Position numbers and translations under genes: made by a program. Below, one piece after another: positions 9,136-22,461 of a stretch of 64,000 nt of DNA. Under the pieces are notes generated by a model. The model worked only from the letters and a program-made list of their open reading frames with translations. It was not told the DNA's origin and did not search any database. Origin of the DNA: Acidobacteriota bacterium (GTDB taxonomy: Bacteria; Acidobacteriota; Thermoanaerobaculia; UBA5066; Gp7-AA6); assembly GCA_027307335.1 (NCBI GenBank), contig DAHUXD010000024.1:1-64000 (forward strand). The letters are read 5' to 3'. The stretch's first letter is position 1. Every line of letters starts with the position of its first letter.

Positions 9136-10463
9136 AACTCTTCGGGACCGACGGACTGAGGGGAAAGGCCGGCGAGTTTCCGCTCGACTCGCCCTCGGTC
9201 CGCCGCCTCGGCCGCGAGCTCGGCCGGCGCCTCGCCGGCGCGCGCCCGGCGCGGGTCGTGATCGGGGGCGACACGCGGGAGTCGACGCCCCGGATCGTGG
9301 CGGACATGGCGGCTGGCCTCGCGGAGGCGGGCTGCAACGTGGCGTCGGCCGGCGTGATCACGACGCCGGGCGTCGCGGAGCTCGTCCTCGAGCTCGGCGC
9401 GCGCGCGGGAGTCGCCGTGTCCGCGTCGCACAATCCCTACGAGGACAACGGCATCAAGATCTTCGGGCCGGACGGCCGCAAGTGGCCCGATGCGGAGGAG
9501 GAGCACCTGGAGATGCGCCTCCTCGAGCCGGCGACGGCCGACGGCCCCGCGCCCACGCCCGCGCCGCCCGATCCGGACCCCGGGCTCGTCGCGACGTACG
9601 TCTCGCGGCTGCGCGCGAGCCTCTCGCGCGATCTCACCGGCTTCGCGGTTCTGATGGACGCGGGCAACGGCGCGGCGTTCCAGATCGCGCCGCGCGTGTT
9701 CGAGCGCGCCGGCGCCACGGTCACGGCCATCAACGCCGCGCCCGACGGACGCAACATCAACCGCGGCTGCGGCGCGCTCCACCCGGAGGGCATGGCCCGC
9801 GCGACGCGCGAGGGCGGCGCCGCGCTCGGGGTCGCGTTCGACGGCGACGCGGACCGCTCGATCTTCGCGGACGAGACCGGCCGCGTCCTCGACGGCGACG
9901 ACGTACTCTGGATCGTCGCGCGCGACTGGAAGGCGCGGGGCCGCCTGACCGGCGGCGGCGTCGTCGGCACCGTCATGTCCAATTTCGGCCTCGAGGCGGG
10001 GCTCGCGAACGAAGGCATCGCGTTTCACCGCGCCTCGGTCGGCGACCGCAACGTCGCCCGTCTCATGGACGAGACCGGCGCGGTCCTCGGCGGCGAAACC
10101 TCGGGACACGTCCTCCTCGCGCCGCTGTCGCCGGCCGGCGACGGCATTCTGACCGCGCTCGTCCTCGCCTCGATCGTCCGCGACGCGGGCGTCCCGCTCT
10201 CGCGCCTCGCGACGCTCGAGAAGATTCCGCAGACGCTCCGAAACGTCCGGGTGCCCCGGCGGGTCCCGCTCGAGAGCTGCCCGGGCATCGGCGCGGCGGT
10301 CGAGCGGGCCGAAAACGCGCTCAAGGGGCGCGGCCGGATCTTCCTGCGCTACTCCGGCACCGAGCCGCTGCTGCGCGTCCTCGTCGAGGGACCCGACGCC
10401 GCGGAGGTCGGCGCCGTGGGGGACGCGGTCGAGGCGGCCGTCCGCGCCGAGCTCGGCGGGTGA
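9132..10463 (+). CDS. glmM: Phosphoglucosamine mutase
   Basis: Converts glucosamine-6-phosphate to glucosamine-1-phosphate on the way to UDP-GlcNAc. It has 443 residues, usual length. The opening KLFGTDGLRGKAGEFP is characteristic. The phosphoserine loop VSASHNPYEDNGIK has S99, the metal loop DGDADR is at 237-242, and the C-terminal phosphate-binding loop is RYSGTEPLLRVLVEG. The GTG start overlaps the cdaR stop, and the TGA overlaps the next GTG. Confidence 0.96.
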   Translation: MKLFGTDGLRGKAGEFPLDSPSVRRLGRELGRRLAGARPARVVIGGDTRESTPRIVADMAAGLAEAGCNVASAGVITTPGVAELVLELGARAGVAVSASHNPYEDNGIKIFGPDGRKWPDAEEEHLEMRLLEPATADGPAPTPAPPDPDPGLVATYVSRLRASLSRDLTGFAVLMDAGNGAAFQIAPRVFERAGATVTAINAAPDGRNINRGCGALHPEGMARATREGGAALGVAFDGDADRSIFADETGRVLDGDDVLWIVARDWKARGRLTGGGVVGTVMSNFGLEAGLANEGIAFHRASVGDRNVARLMDETGAVLGGETSGHVLLAPLSPAGDGILTALVLASIVRDAGVPLSRLATLEKIPQTLRNVRVPRRVPLESCPGIGAAVERAENALKGRGRIFLRYSGTEPLLRVLVEGPDAAEVGAVGDAVEAAVRAELGG

Positions 10464-11140
10464 AAGGCATCCGCGCCGTCCTCTTCGACGCGGGCGGCAC
10501 CCTGATCCACGTCGACGGCGAACGCGTGTGCCGGGCCGCGGGAGTCGACTTCGACGCGGCGGCGTTCCGGACGGCGGAAAGCGAAGCCGTCGCGGCGGTG
10601 CGCCGCCTCGTCCTCGAGCGCCCCGAGTCCCGGGACGCCGAGCGCATTCCGCTGTACATGACGACGCTGGTGCGCGGACTCGGGCTCGATCGAGAGGAGG
10701 CCTGCCGCGAGGCCGCCGGTCGCATCGCCGCCGAGCACGGCCGCGCCAACCTGTGGTCGAAGGCCGCGGACGACGCCGTCGAGACGCTCTCGGAACTCCG
10801 GGCGCGCGGCTACCGCATCGCGGTCGTCTCGAACGCCGATGGCCGGGTCCGCCGGCTCCTCGAGGTCGCCGGCCTCGCGCCCCACCTCGAATTCGTCGTC
10901 GACTCGGCCGAGGTGGGCCTCGAGAAGCCCGATCCGCGGATCTTCCACGCCGCGACGGACCGGCTGGGGCTTCCCCCCGGCGCCTGCGCGTACGTCGGCG
11001 ACATCTACGAGATCGACGTGGTCGGCGCGGAGCGCGCGGGTCTCTCGGCGATCCTCGTCGGCGACGGCCCCGCGCCCGAGAGCGTGCGCCGCGTCGCCCG
11101 GCTCTCGGGGCTTCATCCCCTCTTCCCGGGCTTCGCATAG
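10460..11140 (+). CDS. HAD-superfamily hydrolase
   Basis: A 226-residue haloacid-dehalogenase-type phosphatase from a GTG overlapping the glmM stop. Motif I is VLFDAGGTLI (a first Asp, then Ala in place of the usual second Asp), motif II VVSNADGR, motif III the EKPDPRIF region, and motif IV GDIYEIDVVGA. In standard HAD phosphatases motif I is DxDGT; here it is DAGGT, common in REG-2/HDHD3-like members whose second Asp is often lost. The phosphorylated substrate is unknown. Last gene of the folP-glmM operon. Confidence 0.85.
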   Translation: MKGIRAVLFDAGGTLIHVDGERVCRAAGVDFDAAAFRTAESEAVAAVRRLVLERPESRDAERIPLYMTTLVRGLGLDREEACREAAGRIAAEHGRANLWSKAADDAVETLSELRARGYRIAVVSNADGRVRRLLEVAGLAPHLEFVVDSAEVGLEKPDPRIFHAATDRLGLPPGACAYVGDIYEIDVVGAERAGLSAILVGDGPAPESVRRVARLSGLHPLFPGFA

Positions 11141-11191
11141 ACTCGGAAGCAGCCGGGGATCGCGCCGTTGCCGGCGCGGGAAGGAGGCGTC

Positions 11192-11734
11192 ATGATCCGT
11201 TCACTGGCGCAACACTGGTGGGTGCTGCTGCTCCGGGGATTGCTCGCGATCGCCTTCGGTGTCCTCACCTACGCACGGCCCGGGCTCACCATCCTGCTCC
11301 TCGTCACGTTCTGGGGCGCCTACGCGCTCGTGGACGGCATCTTCGAGGTGATCGCCGGCGTGCGCGCGAAGTGGGGCTCGCTCGTCTTTCTCGGAGTCAT
11401 CGGCATCGCGGCGGGAATCGTCGCGCTCTTGCGTCCGGGGCTGACCGCCGTGGCGCTCATCTGGGTTCTCGCTTTCTGGGCGATCATCGCGGGCGTCATG
11501 CAGATCTCGGCCGCGATCCGCCTGCGGAAGGAAGTGCAGGGCGAGTGGCTCTGGATCCTCTCCGGAGCCCTGACGATCGCGCTCGGCGTCCTCTTCCTCG
11601 CCCGTCCCGGCGAAGGAATCCTCTCGGTGACGTGGCTGATCGCGACGCTCGCGATCGTCTGGGGGATCCTGCTCGTGATGCTCTCGTTCCGCCTGAAGGC
11701 GCACCACGGGAGACTGGCGGCGAAGGCGGCGTAG
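11192..11734 (+). CDS. HdeD/DUF308-family membrane protein
   Basis: A 180-residue protein with six closely spaced membrane helices and three internal repeats of the pattern WWVLLLRGLLAIAFGVLTYARPGLT. Repeated (A/L)(R/L)PG(L/E) turns are typical of HdeD. E. coli HdeD is linked to acid stress; the role here is unknown. AAGGAGG (11181-11187) sets the start at 11192 rather than at an earlier TTG. A TAGACT at 11138 could be a -10 giving a leader of about 50 bases. Confidence 0.88.
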   Translation: MIRSLAQHWWVLLLRGLLAIAFGVLTYARPGLTILLLVTFWGAYALVDGIFEVIAGVRAKWGSLVFLGVIGIAAGIVALLRPGLTAVALIWVLAFWAIIAGVMQISAAIRLRKEVQGEWLWILSGALTIALGVLFLARPGEGILSVTWLIATLAIVWGILLVMLSFRLKAHHGRLAAKAA

Positions 11735-11736
11735 GG

Positions 11737-11815
11737 CTCGGACTCTGAGCGGCCCGCTTCGCGGGCCGACGGAGAGGGAGGGAACGTCGCCCCCTCACCC
11801 TCTCCCGAAGAAAGG
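11737..11815 (+). repeat. Gene-end repeat with hairpin, copy 2 (after HdeD-like gene)
   Basis: Begins at the stop codon with GGCTCGGACTCTGAG, then an eight-base-pair stem CGGCCCGC-TTC-GCGGGCCG (11750-11768), then GGAGAGGGAGGGAACGTCGC (11771-11790) and CCCCTCACCCTCTCCCG. The 20-base tail is repeated with one difference, inverted, at 20601-20620. It lies between two convergent genes and may also stop transcription. Confidence 0.6.
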
Positions 11816-11836
11816 GCGATCCACCTTCTGGACGCC

Positions 11837-12052
11837 CTATCCGTAGCGTTCCACGTCGGGCGGAATGGCGCCGATGGTGTTCGCCTCCTGGAAGATCAGA
11901 CCGGTCTGGTGGATCGGGAGGTACACCGTGTGGTTGCCGCCCGCCATGTCGATCCGGAGCTCGTAGTAGCCGTGGGGCGAGATCGTCATCAGCATCGCGG
12001 GCTTGTTCTTGAAGTCGACCAGGGGACAGAACACGATCACTTTCGACGGCAT
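11837..12052 (-). CDS. Small conserved-looking protein of unknown function
   Basis: A 71-residue protein (MPSKVIVFCPLVDFKNKPAML...). It starts seven bases after the ligA stop on the same strand, with GGAG overlapping that stop. It has no signal peptide or membrane segment; the sequence alternates short hydrophobic strands (YYELRIDMAGGNHTVYLPI) and looks like a small beta-rich fold. I do not recognise the family. Its codon use matches its neighbours and its location suggests co-transcription with ligA. Confidence 0.65.
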   Translation of the reverse strand: MPSKVIVFCPLVDFKNKPAMLMTISPHGYYELRIDMAGGNHTVYLPIHQTGLIFQEANTIGAIPPDVERYG

Positions 12053-12059
12053 CGGCGAC

Positions 12060-17089
<5,030 letters not shown>

Positions 17090-17112
17090 CCGCGCCGGGC
17101 GCGGCCCGGTAG

Positions 17113-17118
17113 TAGCCT
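17113..17118 (+). promoter_or_regulatory. -10 element of a leaderless transcript
   Basis: TAGCCT is followed by TCGGCC and the ATG at 17125. Confidence 0.4.
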
Positions 17119-17124
17119 TCGGCC

Positions 17125-17955
17125 ATGGACACCGCCGCGCGCATCGCCGCATTCCACCGACTCCACGAGTCCGGCTGTTTCGTCATCCCGAATCCCTGGG
17201 ACCCGGGCAGCGCGCGCCTGCTCGAGCGCCTCGGCTTCCCGGCGCTCGCGACGACGAGCTCCGGCTTCGCCTGGTCCATCGGGCGCGCCGATCACGGCGC
17301 GACGCTCGAGGAGGCGCTCGCGCACTTCGGCGGGATCGCCGCCGCCGTCGGGCTGCCCGTGAGCGCCGACTTCGAGGGAGGGCTCGCGACGGAGCCGGAA
17401 TCCGTGGCGCGACACGTCGCGCTGGCCGCCGCGACCGGCGTCGCGGGCCTCTCGATCGAGGACTCGAGCGGCGAGCCGTCGTCGCCGCTCTTCGACTTCG
17501 CCCTCTCCGTCGAACGGGTGCACGCGGCGCGCCGCGCGATCGACGCCTCGGGCACGCGCGTGCTCCTCACCGCGCGGTCCGAGGGCTTCATCGCGGGCGC
17601 CCCGGATCTCGCGGAGACGGTCCGACGTCTCGCGGCGTATGCGGAGGCCGGCGCGGACTGCCTCTACGCACCGGGCCTCCCCGGTCTCGACGAGGTGCGC
17701 GAGATCGTCCGGGCGGTCGCGCCGAAGCCGGTCAACGTTCTCGCGACTTCGCGCCTCGGCTCGGTCGCGGAGATCGCGGCGACGGGCGCGCGCCGGATCA
17801 GCGTCGGCGGCGCGCTCGCGCGGACGGCGTGGACCGCGTTCCTCGCGGCCGCGCGCGAGATCGCCGAGCGCGGCACCTTCGCCGGGCTCGCCGGTCTCGT
17901 CACGGGCGACGCGATGAACGAGGTCTTCGGCAAGCCGGCGTCGCCGGCGCGCTGA
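17125..17955 (+). CDS. Isocitrate lyase/PEP mutase superfamily protein
   Basis: A 276-residue TIM-barrel protein. IPNPWDPGSARLLERLGFPALATTSSGFA, VSADFEGGLATEPESVARHV and GLSIEDSSGEPSSPLFDF match the metal-binding Asp/Glu motifs of the phosphonomutase/oxaloacetate-lyase group. The catalytic Cys of true isocitrate lyases (KKCGH) is absent. It probably cleaves or rearranges a C-C or C-P bond of a 2-oxo-acid or phosphonate; the exact substrate cannot be assigned. Convergent with the next gene, with 19 bases between. Confidence 0.85.
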   Translation: MDTAARIAAFHRLHESGCFVIPNPWDPGSARLLERLGFPALATTSSGFAWSIGRADHGATLEEALAHFGGIAAAVGLPVSADFEGGLATEPESVARHVALAAATGVAGLSIEDSSGEPSSPLFDFALSVERVHAARRAIDASGTRVLLTARSEGFIAGAPDLAETVRRLAAYAEAGADCLYAPGLPGLDEVREIVRAVAPKPVNVLATSRLGSVAEIAATGARRISVGGALARTAWTAFLAAAREIAERGTFAGLAGLVTGDAMNEVFGKPASPAR

Positions 17956-17974
17956 GCCCGGCGGGCGTCCCCGG

Positions 17975-19030
17975 TTACTGCCGGCCGCCCCGGACGAAGC
18001 CGCGCTCGACCGGGTGGAGCGCGGCGTCGAGCCGCACCCGGTACACGAACGGCTGGCGGCGGATCCCGCCCTCGCCGCCCCTCTCCCACGGCCCCGTGAA
18101 CCACGGCAGGAAGCGCAGGTCCTGGACGACGATTTCCGTGCCGCCGTCGCGGGCGGGCTGGACCGTCTCGAGCGGAAACCGGGCGAACGCCATGTAGACC
18201 TCGATGTCGGGCAGAGCGCGCGCGGCCTCGAGCGCGCGGGAGTCCGGCGGACGCTCGAAGCGGCGGATCGTCGCGCGCTCGGGCGGCGGGTAGAAGTCGC
18301 GGAGGCTCGAAAGGACCTCGGTCCAGCGCCGCGGCGGCTTCGGGTCCGGCTCCCCGGTCGCGAACGGTCCGATGTCGAAGAAGGCGGCGTGCACCTCGTC
18401 GGCGCGCTCCGTCAGCCCGAGCCAGCGGAATGGCGAGAGGAATTGCGGCAGGGCCGCGACGTTCGCGCCCGGGGGCGGCGCGTCCATCCGCCGCCAGATC
18501 TCGAGCGCGCGCGCATGCTGCCACGCGCAGAAGCCGATGTACGCGAAGAGCACGAGGGAACCCGCCGCGGCAATCCCGCTTCCACGAGCCCGGAACGCGA
18601 GGACGAGAGCGAGCGTCACGAGACCGATGCCCGTGAACCACGGGTCGAGAATGAAGACCCAGTCGAGAGAGTGGCGTGCCCGCGACAGCGGCGTCCAGAA
18701 CATCGTGCCGAAGCTCGTGATCCAGTCGAACACGATGTGCGACGTGATGCCCGCCGTCGCGTACAGCCAGAGCGCCGCGATCCGCGCGCCGCGCGCGAAG
18801 AGCTTCGCGACGAGCGCGACCGCGAGCGCGAGCGCCGGCATCACGAGGAACGAGTGCGTCCAGCCGCGGTGCTCGCTCAGGTAGTCGAGCCGCGTGCGGA
18901 TGTAGAGGAAGTCGAGATCGGGCAGCATCGCGGCGATCCCGGCCACGAGCAGCGCCGTCCGCGCGCCGACACCGTCGGAGAAGGAGCGGCCGAGGACAGA
19001 GCCCGCGATGCCGTGGGTGACGGTGTCCAT
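17975..19030 (-). CDS. YdjM/LexA-regulated-type membrane-bound metal-dependent hydrolase
   Basis: A 351-residue protein. The N-terminal half matches the YdjM family: MDTVTHGIAGSVLG, AAMLPDLDFLY, HRGWTHSFLVMPALAL and SHIVFDWITSFGTMFWTPLS, with conserved His/Asp metal ligands set among four or five membrane helices. The C-terminal half (about 190-351) is an extra soluble region with mixed beta strands. The function of these proteins is poorly known; a phospholipase-C-like hydrolase role has been suggested. A TATCAT ten bases before the start overlaps the divergent SDR promoter. Confidence 0.82.
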   Translation of the reverse strand: MDTVTHGIAGSVLGRSFSDGVGARTALLVAGIAAMLPDLDFLYIRTRLDYLSEHRGWTHSFLVMPALALAVALVAKLFARGARIAALWLYATAGITSHIVFDWITSFGTMFWTPLSRARHSLDWVFILDPWFTGIGLVTLALVLAFRARGSGIAAAGSLVLFAYIGFCAWQHARALEIWRRMDAPPPGANVAALPQFLSPFRWLGLTERADEVHAAFFDIGPFATGEPDPKPPRRWTEVLSSLRDFYPPPERATIRRFERPPDSRALEAARALPDIEVYMAFARFPLETVQPARDGGTEIVVQDLRFLPWFTGPWERGGEGGIRRQPFVYRVRLDAALHPVERGFVRGGRQ

Positions 19031-19071
19031 CGGGAGCGCGATGATACATTTGAGACGAAGCCTTCGAGGTC

Positions 19072-19791
19072 ATGGCCGAGTCGTCGCTTCGCGGAAAGGT
19101 CGCGCTCGTGACCGGGGCCTCCTCGGGCCTCGGCCGATCCTTCGCGCTCGCCCTCGCGGAAGCGGGCGCGAAGGTGTTCCTGGCCGCTCGCCGCGAGGAG
19201 AAGCTCCGCGAGGTCGTGGACGAGATCCTGAGCGCGGGAGGCGAGGCCGCGTACCACGTCGTCGACGTCCGCGTCGTGCCGGCGCTCTACGACCTCGTCG
19301 ACGTGCTCCTCGCTCGCTTCAAGCGGCTCGACATCCTCGTCAACAACGCCGGCGTCGGCTACCGGTCTCCCCTCCTCGAGACGCGGCGCTCCGAAATCAT
19401 GGAGATGCTCGAGACCGACCTCGCCGCCGCGATCTACCTCTCGCAGGCGAGCCTGAACGCGCTCCTCCGCGCGGCGCCCTCGGACATCGTGAACGTCTCC
19501 TCGATCGCCGGCCTCGAGGGGTTCGCCGAGGGGACGGTCTACTGCGCCGCGAAGTCGGGGCTGGTCGGATTCACGCGCGCGCTCGCGCAGGAGCTCAAGC
19601 CCGCGAACATCCGGGTGACCGCGATCTGCCCCGGGTCGATCGAGACCGACTTCTTCGAGCGATTCCGGCCGACCCTCGACCGCCCGCAGATGCTGCGCCC
19701 CGACGACGCCGTCCGCGCCCTCCTGTACGTCCTGACGTCGCCGCCGAACGTGCTGCACGGCGAGATCGTCCTCCGGCCGCGCGTCGTGTGA
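19072..19791 (+). CDS. Short-chain dehydrogenase/reductase
   Basis: A 239-residue classical SDR: the cofactor loop TGASSGLG is at 14-21, NNAG follows beta-4, catalytic Ser is in NVSSIAG, and YCAAK supplies the Tyr/Lys pair. Position R40-R41 after beta-2 (LAARREEKL) suggests NADP preference. Substrate unknown; close relatives include 3-ketoacyl reductases. GAGG lies just before the ATG. It is divergent from the YdjM-type gene. Confidence 0.9.
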   Translation: MAESSLRGKVALVTGASSGLGRSFALALAEAGAKVFLAARREEKLREVVDEILSAGGEAAYHVVDVRVVPALYDLVDVLLARFKRLDILVNNAGVGYRSPLLETRRSEIMEMLETDLAAAIYLSQASLNALLRAAPSDIVNVSSIAGLEGFAEGTVYCAAKSGLVGFTRALAQELKPANIRVTAICPGSIETDFFERFRPTLDRPQMLRPDDAVRALLYVLTSPPNVLHGEIVLRPRVV

Positions 19792-19830
19792 GCTTGGACA
19801 CCAATCGTCCGGCGAAAATGCCGGGGCCCT

Positions 19831-19862
19831 GGGGTCAGACCCCCTGACGGGGGTCAGACCCC
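19831..19862. repeat. Two copies of the palindrome GGGGTCAGACCCC
   Basis: The 13-base near-palindrome GGGGTCAGACCCC occurs at 19831-19843 and 19850-19862, separated by CTGACG. Each copy can form a hairpin, and the pair can fold together. Motifs of this type are scattered between genes in many bacteria and are often linked to REP/IS200-type Y1 transposases. The CTGACG between the copies could serve as a -35 for the TATACT downstream. Confidence 0.6.
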
Positions 19863-19864
19863 TC

Positions 19865-19870
19865 TATACT
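19865..19870 (+). promoter_or_regulatory. -10 element of a leaderless receiver-PilZ transcript
   Basis: TATACT is followed by TTTTGGG and the ATG at 19878. CTGACG, 15 bases upstream inside the repeat pair, resembles a -35 element. Confidence 0.5.
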
Positions 19871-19877
19871 TTTTGGG

Positions 19878-20564
19878 ATGGCCTCGATCCTCCTCGTCGA
19901 CGACAGCGGCCTCTTCCGCGGCGCGGCCGAGGAGGTCCTGCGCCGCACGGGCTGCGAGACGCTCAATGCCTCGAGCGGCACCGAGGCCCTCGACGTCGCG
20001 CGGCGAGCGCGGCCCCAGATGATCGTCGTGAAGGCGAGCATGGCGCGCATGACGGGCCTCGACCTCTGCCGCGTGCTCAAGGCCGACCCGGCGTTCGCGA
20101 AGACGCCGATCGCGGTGGTCGCGCTCCCGGGCACCGAGGAGGAGGCGCGGCGGGCGGGCGCGGACGCCGTGCTCCAGTTGCCGCTCGACCCCGAGGCGTT
20201 CTTCGCCGTGACCCGGCGCTACCTGCAGGTCGTCCCGCGAGAGGAAGCGCGCGCCGCCGTCGAGTGGTCGATCACCTTCTGGCGCGACGGCGTCCAGTAC
20301 TCGGGGACGATCCGCGACCTCTCGCGCGGCGGGTTCTTCGTGAAGACGACGGCGCGGCAGCCCGTGGGCGCGCGGCTGGACGTGTCCTTCGACGTGCCGG
20401 TCGAGAACGGCGTGCGCACGATCGTCGCCGAGGCGATCGTCGTTCGCGCGGGCCGCGACGCGGAGCAGGGCCTCGGCTGCCGCTTCTTCCAGCTCACCGC
20501 GGCCTCGCGGCAGAACCTGGAGGAGTGCCTGAAAATCCTCGCCCTCGGCGACGTTCCGGCCTAG
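19878..20564 (+). CDS. Degenerate receiver domain fused to PilZ
   Basis: A 228-residue protein. Residues 1-117 form a CheY-like receiver with the acidic pair D8-D9, but the phospho-acceptor Asp is Lys52 (MIVVKASM) and the conserved Lys before Pro is Leu (QLPLDP), so it should not be phosphorylated normally. Residues about 120-220 are a PilZ domain with both c-di-GMP contacts, RxxxR (R121-R125) and DxSxxG (DLSRGG, 147-152). It is probably a c-di-GMP effector whose receiver serves as a protein-interaction module, for motility or surface functions. Confidence 0.88.
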   Translation: MASILLVDDSGLFRGAAEEVLRRTGCETLNASSGTEALDVARRARPQMIVVKASMARMTGLDLCRVLKADPAFAKTPIAVVALPGTEEEARRAGADAVLQLPLDPEAFFAVTRRYLQVVPREEARAAVEWSITFWRDGVQYSGTIRDLSRGGFFVKTTARQPVGARLDVSFDVPVENGVRTIVAEAIVVRAGRDAEQGLGCRFFQLTAASRQNLEECLKILALGDVPA

Positions 20565-20584
20565 AGGAACCCGGCTGACTTCCT

Positions 20585-20668
20585 GGGAGAGGACCGGTCA
20601 GCGACGTTCCCTCTCTCTCCGCCGGGCCGGAAACGGCGCGCTCAAAGGTCGCGCCGCGAAGCGGCCCG
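20585..20668 (-). repeat. Gene-end repeat with hairpin, copy 3 (inverted, after dCMP deaminase)
   Basis: On the minus strand the deaminase TAG is followed at once by CGGGCCGCTTCGCGGCG and, further on, GGAGAGAGAGGGAACGTCGC (20620 to 20601). This matches copy 2 at 11771-11790 with one difference in 20 bases. As with the other copies, the orientation follows the upstream gene. Confidence 0.6.
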
Positions 20669-21109
20669 CTAGGAGTCCGAGACCGCGGACAGGTCGAACA
20701 GCTCGATGCCGGCTTCCGTCGCCACCTTCAGCGACCGCTCGTCCCGGTAGAACTCGCCGAAGTAGACGCGCGACAGGCTCGAGTTCGCGATCAGCTTGAA
20801 GCACGGCCAGCAGGGGCTCGCCGTCGTGTAGATCTCGGCGCCGTGGATCGCGACGCCGTTCTTCGCGGCCTGGATGATCGCGTTCGCCTCGGCGTGGACA
20901 GTCGACACGCAGTGCCCGTCCTCCATCACGCAGCCGACGTCGGAGCAGTGCGGGAGGCCGCGGATCGAGCCGTTGTACCCGGTCGAGAGGATCGTCCGAT
21001 CGCGCACGATCACCGCGCCGACGTGCTTGCGCGGACAGGTCGATCGCGTCGCGACCTGCCGCGCGATGTTCATGAAGTAGGTGTGCCAGTCGACGCGTTC
21101 TCCGGCCAT
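20669..21109 (-). CDS. dCMP/cytidine deaminase family protein (ComEB-like)
   Basis: A 146-residue zinc deaminase. The active site is HAEANAI, with PCWPC supplying the two Cys ligands; an extra Cys/His cluster (HCSDVGC...HCVSTVHAE) is typical of dCMP deaminases. STCPRKHVGAVIVRDRTILSTGYNGS matches the N-terminal core. It supplies dUMP for thymidylate synthesis. The minus-strand GATAAT nine bases before the ATG indicates a very short or absent leader. Confidence 0.93.
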   Translation of the reverse strand: MAGERVDWHTYFMNIARQVATRSTCPRKHVGAVIVRDRTILSTGYNGSIRGLPHCSDVGCVMEDGHCVSTVHAEANAIIQAAKNGVAIHGAEIYTTASPCWPCFKLIANSSLSRVYFGEFYRDERSLKVATEAGIELFDLSAVSDS

Positions 21110-21230
21110 TGCGCCGCGATTATCCCAAGCTTGTCAATCCCGCGCCGGGCGGAACGCCGCGAAAAGAGGCCGCTGCGAGACGGCCTCGACGAAGGAACCG
21201 CGGGCGAGCCCTCTATGTCAGAATCCAAGG

Positions 21231-22445
21231 GTGAACCGCCGCCGGGTCGTCGTCACCGGAATGGGCGCCGTCACGGCGCTCGGGCCGACCCTCGCGGACA
21301 CCTGGAGGGGGCTCCTCGACGCCGCCTGCGGCATCCGGCCGCTGTCCCTCTTCGATACCTCCGCCTACCGCACCCGCACGGCCGCCGAGGTCGAGACGAT
21401 CCCCGACACCTTCCTGACGCCCGCCGAGCGGCGGCGCATGTCCCGCGCGGACCGGATGGGCGTCGCGGCCGCCCGCGAGGCGATCGAGGCCTCGGGGCTC
21501 GACCTCTCCCGCGAGGACCCGACCCGGCTCGGCGTGATTCTCGGCGGCGGGACGTCGGGCCTGATCGACTCCGAGGCGTTTTTCGAGCTGTACCTGCGCG
21601 GCCGGAAGGCCCGGCCGTCGAAGGTCCTGAACCACCTGCCGGACTCGATCACGGACCGGATCGCCCAGCGCTTCGGCCTCGAGGGCATCAAGTCCACGAT
21701 CACGACCGCCTGCTCGTCCTCGGCGAACGCGCTCGGCTACGCCTTCGACGCGATCGCCGCCGGGCTCGCCGACGTCGTGGTCACTGGCGGTTCCGACGTG
21801 CTCGCCCGTCTGACGTACGGCGGGTTCAACTCGCTCCGCTCGGTCGATCCCGACCCCTGCCGTCCGTTCGACCGCGACCGCAAGGGCCTGTCGATCGGGG
21901 AGGCCGCCGGCATCCTCGTCCTCGAGGAGGAGGAGCGTGCGCGGCGCCGCGGCGCCCCCATCGTCGCCGAGTTCCGCGGCTACGGCGTGACCTCGGACGC
22001 GTACCACATGACGGCGCCCGATCCCTCCGGCTCCGCGGGCGGCCGCACGATCGCCGCGGCGCTGAAGAACGCCGGCGTGTCGCCCGACGAAGTCGACTAC
22101 GTCAACGCGCACGGCACCGCCACGCCGCAGAACGACTCCGCCGAGACGGCGGCGCTGAAGGCCGCGCTCGGGGACCGCGCGCGGCGGATCCCCGTCTCGT
22201 CGATCAAGTCGATGATCGGCCACTGCCTGTGCGCCTCGGGCGCGATCGAGGCGGTCGCGACGGCCATGACGGTGCGCGACGGCCGGGTCCCGCCGACCAT
22301 CCACTACGAGAACCCGGACCCCGCCTGCGACCTCGACTACGTGCCGAACGAGGCGCGCGACCACGACGTGCGCGTCGCGCTCTCCAACTCCTTCGCCTTC
22401 GGCGGCAACAGCTCGGTCGTCGTGCTCGGCCGCTACGGCGCTTAG
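21231..22445 (+). CDS. Beta-ketoacyl-ACP synthase II-like (ketosynthase alpha)
   Basis: A 404-residue ketosynthase from a GTG after AAGG. The catalytic triad is complete: C161 in TTACSSS, H294 in NAHGTAT and H331 in IGHCLCASG. VVVTGMGAVTALG is the usual FabF opening. It extends acyl chains by condensation with malonyl-ACP. It is followed 16 bases on by a second ketosynthase without catalytic residues, as in type II polyketide and aryl-polyene systems, so it is probably a specialised KS-alpha rather than the housekeeping FabF. No ACP is nearby. Confidence 0.9.
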   Translation: MNRRRVVVTGMGAVTALGPTLADTWRGLLDAACGIRPLSLFDTSAYRTRTAAEVETIPDTFLTPAERRRMSRADRMGVAAAREAIEASGLDLSREDPTRLGVILGGGTSGLIDSEAFFELYLRGRKARPSKVLNHLPDSITDRIAQRFGLEGIKSTITTACSSSANALGYAFDAIAAGLADVVVTGGSDVLARLTYGGFNSLRSVDPDPCRPFDRDRKGLSIGEAAGILVLEEEERARRRGAPIVAEFRGYGVTSDAYHMTAPDPSGSAGGRTIAAALKNAGVSPDEVDYVNAHGTATPQNDSAETAALKAALGDRARRIPVSSIKSMIGHCLCASGAIEAVATAMTVRDGRVPPTIHYENPDPACDLDYVPNEARDHDVRVALSNSFAFGGNSSVVVLGRYGA

Positions 22446-22461
22446 GGAGCGGGCGCGACCG

